Assembly: GCA_910585485.1 (NCBI GenBank)
Contig: CAJUEZ010000079.1
Coordinates: forward strand, 1 to 5,231
DNA length: 5,231 nucleotides
Source of the DNA: an uncultured Clostridia bacterium
GTDB taxonomy: Bacteria > Bacillota > Clostridia > UBA1381
Direction: 5' to 3'
Under the pieces are notes generated by a model. That model did no database searches. It saw only the letters and a program-made list of their open reading frames with translations, and was not told where the DNA came from. Made by a program: the position numbers and the translations under genes. This document shows, one piece after another, positions 1 to 5,231 of this stretch. Position 1 is the stretch's first letter, and each line of letters begins with the position of its first letter.

Positions 1-6
1 TATAAT
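1..6 (+). promoter_or_regulatory. Possible -10 box (TATAAT) upstream of fbp
   Basis: A perfect TATAAT consensus lies at the left edge, 42 bases before the fbp start codon. It is followed by very AT-rich sequence (a TA-repeat run at about 16-27). This is where a sigma-A promoter for the fbp-esterase operon could sit, with transcription starting near base 12-14. The matching -35 element would be outside the window, so the call cannot be confirmed. In such AT-rich DNA a TATAAT can arise by chance, and an open frame running through these bases into the fbp start offers a competing reading (the 3' end of an upstream gene). Confidence 0.3.
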
Positions 7-30
7 AGATAATTTATATATATATATCAT

Positions 31-37
31 GAAAGGA
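31..37 (+). promoter_or_regulatory. Ribosome binding site of fbp
   Basis: GAAAGGA lies 11 bases before the ATG at 49. It is a weaker Shine-Dalgarno than that of the downstream gene, and the spacing is slightly long. It still fixes the start, because an in-frame TGA at 43-45 excludes any start further upstream and no other in-frame start precedes base 49. Confidence 0.6.
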
Positions 38-48
38 ATGATTGACAA

Positions 49-2010
49 ATGAATTATGATATTGATTATCTTAACCTGCTTTCACAGCAATATCCGACTA
101 TAAAGTCCGCGTCCACGGAAATCATCCGTTTACAGTCGCGCCAAAAGCTGCCAAAGCTGACGGAACATTTTATGAGCGATATTCACGGCGAGTACGAATC
201 ATTCCTGCATATACTGAAAAACGCGTCAGGAGTTATAAAAGACAAGATTACTACTATCTATGGGCGCACTCTGTCCGAACACGACAGGCAAATCCTCGCG
301 ACACTCATCTATTATCCCGAGCCAAAACTTGAAATCATCAAAAACGAGGTTGAGGACATAAATGACTGGTATCGAATCACTCTATACCGCCTCATTGAAA
401 TATGCCGCGTTGTAGCGTCTAAATACACACGCGCCAAGATTCGCGAATTTCTTCCCGAAGCTTTTGGTTCTACGATAGATGAACTCATACATGCAAACAC
501 TGATTACGGTTCTGACAAGGCAAACTATTATAATGAAACCATTTCTACCATTGTGGAACTTGGTCAGGCGGATGACTTTATCGTGGAAATTTCAACGCTT
601 ATACAAACGCTCGCGATAGGCAGACTTCATATTATCGGCGATATTTTTGACAGAGGTCCCAGAGCGGATATTATTCTTGATACGCTTCTTGACTATCACA
701 GTCTTGATATTCAATGGGGAAATCATGATGTACAGTGGATGGGTGCTGCCGCGGGCAGTTTAGCTTGTATTGCAAACGTGCTCGCCATATCGACTAAGTA
801 TTCCAATTTCGACTGTTTGGAGGATGGATATGGAATTAATATGCGCCCGCTTACAGTTTTCGCGCTTGAAACATACGCGGACGATCCCTGCGAATGCTTC
901 ATACCACGTAACCCGAATATGATTAGAATTTCTGAGCATGATGAAAATTTTTGGGCAAAGGTGCATAAAGCAATTTCAATTATTCAGTTTAAACTTGAAG
1001 GTCAGATTATCATGAATCATCCTGAATTTAATATGGATAATCATCTTATGCTCGATAAAATCAACTATAAGGACGGCACTATCACGCTTGAAGGTAAGAC
1101 ACATAAATTAAAAGATACAAACTTCCCCACTATTAATCCCGAGAATCCATTTGAACTTACAAGCGAGGAAAGCGAACTTATGAACCTGCTTCGCGCCTCC
1201 TTCCTTAGAAGTGAAAAACTTCAAAGGCATATTCGGTTTCTGTATCAAAAAGGAAGTATCTATCTTGCTTATAACAACAACTTACTATATCACGGCTGCA
1301 TACCGATGAATAGTGACGGCTCCTTTAAGGAGGTCACGCTTGCCGGCGAGAAAGTGAGCGGTAAATCGCTTATGGACAAAGCCGAACAAATTGCGCGTGA
1401 CGGGTATTTTGCCAAAAACGGCAGCAAAGAAAAAAATTACGGAATGGATTTTTTATGGTTTCTGTGGTGCGGCTGCTATTCACCTGTTTACGGTAAAAAC
1501 AAGATGACTTCATTTGAAAGATATTTTATCGAAGATGAAAGCACATGGCTTGAAATTAAGGACGAATATTATAAGTTGGTTGAAAAACCTTCAGTATGCG
1601 ATAAAATTCTTAATGAGTTTAACATTGACATCAATGAGTTTTCTCATATAATAAACGGTCATGTACCGGTTAAAATCAAAAAGGGCGAAAGTCCTATACG
1701 CGCCGGCGGAAAATTGCTCGTCATAGACGGCGGACTGTCCCGCGCTTATCAAAAAGTCACAGGACTCGCGGGGTACACTCTGCTTTTTAATTCCCACGGA
1801 CTTCTCTTAAGCGCGCATGATTCTTTTGAATCTATCGAAAGCGCGATAAAGGAAGAAAAAGATATTCACTCAACACTTGACGTTGTTGAACTTGCGCCGA
1901 ACCGCCTGCTTGTGGAGGATACAGACACAGGCAAGGCGCAGTCAAAAAAGATATGCGATTTGAAGGCGCTTGTAGACGCTTACAGACGCGGAACAGTAAA
2001 ACAAATATAG
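49..2010 (+). CDS. fbp: Fructose-1,6-bisphosphatase, class III
   Basis: This cytoplasmic enzyme hydrolyses fructose 1,6-bisphosphate to fructose 6-phosphate and phosphate, the committed step of gluconeogenesis. The 653-residue length fits class III (the Bacillus subtilis enzyme is about 670). The start is pinned by an in-frame TGA two codons upstream. The N-terminal family segment ends in SDIHGEY (Asp44, His46). The metallophosphatase motifs follow: GDIFDRG at 197-203 (Asp198, Asp201, Arg202), GNHD at 224-227 and YHGC (His415). Near the C-terminus are GHVPVK (His538) and NSHG (His583), with a conserved aromatic-rich stretch around 465-492 (YGMDFLWF, YSPVYGKNKMTSFERY). The motifs are complete and there is no frameshift, so it should be active. 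Class III enzymes typically use Mn2+, and the B. subtilis enzyme is activated by phosphoenolpyruvate; that is family knowledge. It is the first visible gene of a likely operon with the esterase 16 nt downstream. Confidence 0.97.
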   Translation: MNYDIDYLNLLSQQYPTIKSASTEIIRLQSRQKLPKLTEHFMSDIHGEYESFLHILKNASGVIKDKITTIYGRTLSEHDRQILATLIYYPEPKLEIIKNEVEDINDWYRITLYRLIEICRVVASKYTRAKIREFLPEAFGSTIDELIHANTDYGSDKANYYNETISTIVELGQADDFIVEISTLIQTLAIGRLHIIGDIFDRGPRADIILDTLLDYHSLDIQWGNHDVQWMGAAAGSLACIANVLAISTKYSNFDCLEDGYGINMRPLTVFALETYADDPCECFIPRNPNMIRISEHDENFWAKVHKAISIIQFKLEGQIIMNHPEFNMDNHLMLDKINYKDGTITLEGKTHKLKDTNFPTINPENPFELTSEESELMNLLRASFLRSEKLQRHIRFLYQKGSIYLAYNNNLLYHGCIPMNSDGSFKEVTLAGEKVSGKSLMDKAEQIARDGYFAKNGSKEKNYGMDFLWFLWCGCYSPVYGKNKMTSFERYFIEDESTWLEIKDEYYKLVEKPSVCDKILNEFNIDINEFSHIINGHVPVKIKKGESPIRAGGKLLVIDGGLSRAYQKVTGLAGYTLLFNSHGLLLSAHDSFESIESAIKEEKDIHSTLDVVELAPNRLLVEDTDTGKAQSKKICDLKALVDAYRRGTVKQI

Positions 2011-2015
2011 GAGGA
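2009..2015 (+). promoter_or_regulatory. Ribosome binding site of the esterase, overlapping the fbp stop
   Basis: AGGAGGA is a near-perfect Shine-Dalgarno 11 bases before the ATG at 2027. Its first two bases are the AG of the fbp TAG stop codon. Ribosomes terminating on fbp would therefore sit on the esterase initiation region, which favours co-transcription and possibly translational coupling. An in-frame TAA at 1997-1999 excludes an upstream start. Confidence 0.85.
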
Positions 2016-2026
2016 CTTTACACAAA

Positions 2027-3124
2027 ATGAACTACACAAACAATCCGCTTCACATCAGCACACCGGTACCAAACGGCACGTATGAAGTGACCTTAACCGT
2101 AACCGCTCACGAGGACATTACTCTCGCCGTGCTGTCACAGTCGCGCCGATTTATGGTGCAGGACACGGAAATGAAAAAGGATGAATCACGGGATTTCACC
2201 TTCAATGTAAGCGTGTGTGACTACCACAAAAACAACGAGGAATATACAAAAGTCAACGGTGTCGAATTGTATATTCTGTGTGAAGGTGATTTTTCAGCAG
2301 TGTCGGCGGTATCGCCCGTAAGCATACCCGTAATTTATATTGCGGGCGACTCTACGGTTACAGACCAGCCAGCCGAATATCCGTACAATCCGTTGAGCAC
2401 ATACTGTGGTTGGGGACAGATGTTTCCGAGCCTGTTAAATACGGGAATCGCTGTGGAAAATCACGCTCAGTCAGGTTCTACAACCGAGAATTTTAAGCGC
2501 GTTAATTTCACCGCCTTTAAGGATAAAATCAAGGAGGGCGATTTTCTTATCGTTGAGTTCGGTCATAACGACCAAAAGGTAAAAGCGCTTGACGCGTTCG
2601 GAGGTTACAGCGAGAATTTGCGTTACTTTGTAAATTTTGCGCGCGAAAAGGGCGCAAAGCCTATACTTGTGTCACCCATTAACAGAATAATTTTTAACGA
2701 GGATGGCACTCTCCTTAATCTCTTAGGTGAATACCGACAAGCTGTAAAGCAGGTATGCGAAGAAATGAATGTGCCGTTTATTGACCTTTGGACGCGCACA
2801 ACGGAATTCTTCGAGGCGGCAGGTCCCGTAAAATCATGGGATTATTTTTGGGGCAGCGGCGATGAACGCGATTATACTCACACAAATGATATAGGCGGAA
2901 ATATAGTTGCCCGGTTAGTGTCAAATGAAATAATCAAGAGTGACGTGCAGCCAATCGCTGATTTGATTAAGAAAGATATGATTCATGTTGAAATGCCACA
3001 GCGCGATAAAAATACAGTTTCTCACAACACTAAGGAATTGGAGCATCTTAAAACTATAGGTCTTGTAAACATCCCAAATGGCTGCGAACTTCCCGATATT
3101 GACAAGGACATAACTAATATTTAG
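2027..3124 (+). CDS. Rhamnogalacturonan acetylesterase-like SGNH/GDSL hydrolase (CE12 type), cytoplasmic
   Basis: Probably removes O-acetyl groups from rhamnogalacturonan-derived (or other acetylated) oligosaccharides. All SGNH blocks are visible: block I GDST at 107-110 (nucleophile Ser109), block II Gly150 in NHAQSGSTTENF, block III GHND at 179-182 (His180, Asn181) and block V DYTH at 282-285 (catalytic Asp282 and His285). The TDQ after GDST and the THTN around the catalytic His resemble rhamnogalacturonan acetylesterases such as B. subtilis RhgT. Residues 10-100 form a beta-rich module with a PNGTYEVTLTV start and an RRFMV segment, as I recall from CE12 relatives; its role is unknown. The tail after about residue 305 lies beyond the catalytic core and is charged, without a motif I recognise. 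The N-terminus has no hydrophobic signal, so the enzyme should act on imported oligosaccharides. The exact substrate is inferred; acetyl-xylan or other acetylated glycans remain possible. It is the last gene before a terminator. Confidence 0.85.
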   Translation: MNYTNNPLHISTPVPNGTYEVTLTVTAHEDITLAVLSQSRRFMVQDTEMKKDESRDFTFNVSVCDYHKNNEEYTKVNGVELYILCEGDFSAVSAVSPVSIPVIYIAGDSTVTDQPAEYPYNPLSTYCGWGQMFPSLLNTGIAVENHAQSGSTTENFKRVNFTAFKDKIKEGDFLIVEFGHNDQKVKALDAFGGYSENLRYFVNFAREKGAKPILVSPINRIIFNEDGTLLNLLGEYRQAVKQVCEEMNVPFIDLWTRTTEFFEAAGPVKSWDYFWGSGDERDYTHTNDIGGNIVARLVSNEIIKSDVQPIADLIKKDMIHVEMPQRDKNTVSHNTKELEHLKTIGLVNIPNGCELPDIDKDITNI

Positions 3125-3127
3125 AAA

Positions 3128-3166
3128 AAAACAGAGTTTTCACATTGTATGCGAAAACTCTGTTTT
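3128..3166. terminator. Bidirectional intrinsic terminator between convergent genes
   Basis: A perfect 14-bp inverted repeat (arms 3128-3141 and 3153-3166) encloses an 11-base loop. Inside the loop the pairing can extend past one A/C mismatch (C3143-G3151, A3144-T3150, T3145-A3149). On the + strand the hairpin ends in TTTTCTTATT, serving the esterase that stops at 3124. On the - strand it ends in a run of seven T (complement of A3125-A3131), serving the c-di-GMP gene whose stop codon is at 3168-3170. The - strand version has the better T-tract. It sits exactly in the 43-base gap between the two stop codons. Confidence 0.93.
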
Positions 3167-3167
3167 C

Positions 3168-5231
3168 TTATTCCTCATTGTACAACACGCAAAATGATTC
3201 TTTAAAATCCTTGACTGAACGTTTTGCCATCACTGCCCAATCAAGCGCGTCACCGCCTATGTCATCAGGCTTTAATATATATATTCCGGTCTTTAAAATC
3301 AGATTCGCTCCCGGATATTTCTTATTTTGAATTTCACAAAAACCCTTATTTATCCGAGCGATTTCTTCAACAAATTCTTTGTCGTCATTTTTAATTCTCA
3401 TGGCGCTGACAAATATATCAGTGCCATCTATATGAGCGTTTATGTTTTTTTCAGGAGTGTCATTACTGTTAATATACTTTGAAAACGCGATAAGAACCTC
3501 GTCTCCTTTATTAAGCCCGAATTTTCGGTTGAAATCGAGAAAATGATGAATATCCGTATGAATCATCGCAACGCTTTCATCGTTCTCCACTGCAAGTTTA
3601 CGAAGTCTGCCGATTTGCTCATAAAACTTCTGCATGTTATACATGCCTGTTTTTCTGTCATAATCAGCCAGCTTCTTAAATCTGCGCTCGTTTTCCGTTT
3701 CTCTATCAGCTTGTGACACATACATTGTCATAAGTTTTGTCGCGGCATTTAGCTTCAAACTCTCCTCTTTATCCCATTGATTTTCCTTGTCAAATCTCGT
3801 GCAAACGAACATATAAAACGAATCGTCCTTGGTTATATTGGCGTTATACACCACTGCGTTTTTCATATTTTTTTCAAATTCACGCTGGAATTTTGGAGAA
3901 AATCCCTTTGTGTTTTCCGGATTAATGACAAGTATAGGGTGTTCCTCAAAATGTTCTCTGAAAAGCTGTATATCCGAATGGATATAATAACCGCTTCTGC
4001 CGGCATTATTACGGAAAGACGGAGAATTACACCATTCATATTTTATTGTAATTAAGTCTTCCTTACAATTTACCTGCATTATCTGAAGCCAGTCAATGCC
4101 AAACATTTCAGCCACATAACGAATAATTTTGTATATAGCTGAATCACTTGTTTTTGCTCCCTCTGACAGTTCCAAAAAGACTTTCATCATGTCTCTTGAA
4201 CCAAGAAGTTCTTCATCGTTCAAGGCATATTCGGCTTCATACTCTATAGCATAACCGGTATTTCCCGCCATCGCTTTCTCGTTGTAAATCTCCCAATGCG
4301 CTTTGCCGTTTTTCTTAACACTATAAAGCGCCTCGTCTGCTTTTCCAAACAGTGCTTTATAATCAGGCGTGTCTTCAAAATACTCTCCGAGAGCTATACC
4401 TATACTGCATGTTACCGACTTATCATCTATTACCCTGAATTGGCTTATATTTACTAAAATCTCATCAGCTACAGCGCGAATCACCTCATTGCCCGCGGCA
4501 TGAAGAAATACAAAAAACTCGTCTCCGCCATAACGTCCTACAATTCCACGGTCACCTACTGTGTCTTTCAAAATTTCCGCGGCTTTAGCTATTACGGCAT
4601 CGCCATAGAGATGCCCGTAAGTATCGTTCACACTTTTAAAATCATCTATATCAAGAACAAACAACGCGTAGTCACGTCTATCAGGATTGTTTTTCAGATA
4701 TTCATTTATTCTGTCAACAGCGGCATTTCTGTTGTATATTTTAAGTATAGGATCCATTTCTATCTTCTGTTTAAGTTCCTTTTCATGCCGCTTTTCGTCT
4801 TCTATATTGCAAATAGTTCCGTATATTCTGGAAGGCTTTCCGTCAGAGGCAATTTCAAAATGTCTATACATACGATGCCACTCATAGCAATCACTGTTCG
4901 GCATTTTTAATCTTACAGACAAAGCCTTTTCATCGGTATTATAAATATGATTAAAAAAGAATTCACAATCCTCCTCATGCAGCATTACATTCTTCATATA
5001 ATCATTATACTTTTCAATATTGATTGGTTCTATTGATTCGCCGTTATCGGACGGAAGGTAAATAATCGCGTCGTCTGTCAGAATATTATGCTCGAACACA
5101 ATATTATCCACGCTGCTTATCGCCATAGCGTACTTATCCTTTTCTGACCTTAACTCATGGCATTGCTCCGTTACGTCTCCAAACGCACCAATAATATGAT
5201 CATTCCCGCTCTTTCTGAATGTCATACACAC
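3168..5231 (-). CDS. Sensor diguanylate cyclase, PAS-PAS-GGDEF-GAF-like-degenerate GGDEF (5' end outside window)
   Basis: A c-di-GMP signalling protein; 687 residues are visible. The frame is open at the window edge, and the first residues (TFRKSGNDHIIGAFGDVTE) match the end of a PAS/PAC domain, so this is not the true start. A complete PAS_3-like domain spans about 33-147, ending in a similar segment (RIYGTICNIEDEK) and a signalling helix. GGDEF domain 1 (about 157-316) looks active: LDIDDFK (metal Asp194), Asn202, Asp211 and RYGGDEF at 233-239. The usual inhibitory I-site RxxD before it is absent (GDRG at 226-229). A GAF-like region covers about 344-508. A second GGDEF fold (about 521-687) keeps DRKTGMYN, Asp560, Asn568 and GD at 576-577, but its signature reads DGTDI at 602-606, so it is probably catalytically dead. 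No EAL or HD-GYP domain follows; the protein stops at the point where EAL linkers usually begin. GTP to c-di-GMP synthesis by domain 1 is the likely reaction. The sensed signals are unknown, and membrane anchoring cannot be judged without the N-terminus. Confidence 0.92.
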   Translation of the reverse strand: MCMTFRKSGNDHIIGAFGDVTEQCHELRSEKDKYAMAISSVDNIVFEHNILTDDAIIYLPSDNGESIEPINIEKYNDYMKNVMLHEEDCEFFFNHIYNTDEKALSVRLKMPNSDCYEWHRMYRHFEIASDGKPSRIYGTICNIEDEKRHEKELKQKIEMDPILKIYNRNAAVDRINEYLKNNPDRRDYALFVLDIDDFKSVNDTYGHLYGDAVIAKAAEILKDTVGDRGIVGRYGGDEFFVFLHAAGNEVIRAVADEILVNISQFRVIDDKSVTCSIGIALGEYFEDTPDYKALFGKADEALYSVKKNGKAHWEIYNEKAMAGNTGYAIEYEAEYALNDEELLGSRDMMKVFLELSEGAKTSDSAIYKIIRYVAEMFGIDWLQIMQVNCKEDLITIKYEWCNSPSFRNNAGRSGYYIHSDIQLFREHFEEHPILVINPENTKGFSPKFQREFEKNMKNAVVYNANITKDDSFYMFVCTRFDKENQWDKEESLKLNAATKLMTMYVSQADRETENERRFKKLADYDRKTGMYNMQKFYEQIGRLRKLAVENDESVAMIHTDIHHFLDFNRKFGLNKGDEVLIAFSKYINSNDTPEKNINAHIDGTDIFVSAMRIKNDDKEFVEEIARINKGFCEIQNKKYPGANLILKTGIYILKPDDIGGDALDWAVMAKRSVKDFKESFCVLYNEE

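Noticed and set aside
11..28. TA-repeat run as a regulatory hairpin or operator
   Set aside because: A TA repeat is self-complementary by composition alone; there are no GC-containing flanking arms of useful length, so no operator is supported.
42..70. TTGACA at 42-47 with GATTAT/ATTATC about 16-17 bases later, resembling a sigma-A promoter
   Set aside because: It overlaps the fbp start codon, so its transcript would begin inside the gene after the ribosome binding site and ATG. The -10 match is poor. Most likely chance in AT-rich sequence.
1320..1333. Internal AAGGAGG Shine-Dalgarno-like site within a short palindrome in fbp
   Set aside because: It encodes Ser-Phe-Lys-Glu-Val in a conserved part of fbp. 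No ATG at proper spacing opens another credible reading frame.
312..1797. Three 62-68 codon - strand open frames inside fbp
   Set aside because: They are shadows of a highly conserved gene on the opposite strand, with no motif support.
3145..4055. Short + strand open frames at 3145-3330, 3737-3925 and 3777-4055
   Set aside because: All are antisense to the cyclase coding sequence or begin in the terminator loop, have no convincing ribosome binding site and show no family resemblance.
4500..4910. 136-codon + strand open frame opposite the cyclase gene
   Set aside because: It lies wholly antisense to well-conserved PAS and GGDEF coding sequence. It is Phe/Tyr/Ile-rich, as expected for a shadow frame, and has no recognisable domain.
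5229..5231. GTG at the right edge as a start codon for the cyclase gene
   Set aside because: The residues that follow are the end of a PAS/PAC domain, so the gene clearly continues upstream beyond the window. The GTG is simply an internal Val codon at the cut.

Overview
The window holds two complete, co-directional genes on the + strand and the 3' part of one large gene on the - strand. The two units converge on a shared hairpin terminator. The sequence suggests an anaerobic low-to-moderate-GC Firmicute, probably a gut- or rumen-type Clostridia member. Three things point there: a class III fructose-1,6-bisphosphatase (the Firmicutes/Bacteroidetes type), a strong AGGAGG Shine-Dalgarno site (which argues against Bacteroidetes), and a multi-domain PAS/GGDEF/GAF c-di-GMP protein. 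The lineage is inferred from protein families only; there is no rRNA or other marker here.

Layout. Bases 1-48 are an AT-rich leader with a TATAAT at the very edge and a weak ribosome binding site. They also carry an open frame that ends in an ATGA overlap with the first gene. Bases 49-2010 encode class III fructose-1,6-bisphosphatase (fbp). After 16 nt, with the next gene's Shine-Dalgarno overlapping the fbp stop codon, bases 2027-3124 encode a rhamnogalacturonan acetylesterase-like SGNH hydrolase (CE12 type) with an N-terminal beta-rich module and no signal peptide. Bases 3128-3166 form a bidirectional intrinsic terminator. Bases 3168-5231 (- strand) encode the C-terminal 687 residues or so of a sensor diguanylate cyclase: end of one PAS domain, a complete PAS domain, an intact GGDEF domain, a GAF-like region and a second, degenerate GGDEF domain. 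Its N-terminus and promoter lie beyond base 5231.

How they fit together. The fbp-esterase pair is probably one operon. The esterase would deacetylate pectin-derived (or other acetylated) oligosaccharides inside the cell, and FBPase drives gluconeogenesis, which a cell growing on such sugars and acids may need. That link is inferred from adjacency only. The convergent c-di-GMP gene is a separate transcription unit with no evident functional tie. There is no gap above 300 bases, and I see no RNA genes, CRISPR, insertion sequences or phage genes. Overall this is mostly ordinary chromosome; the points worth a second look are the domain architecture of the cyclase and the unusual pairing of fbp with the esterase.
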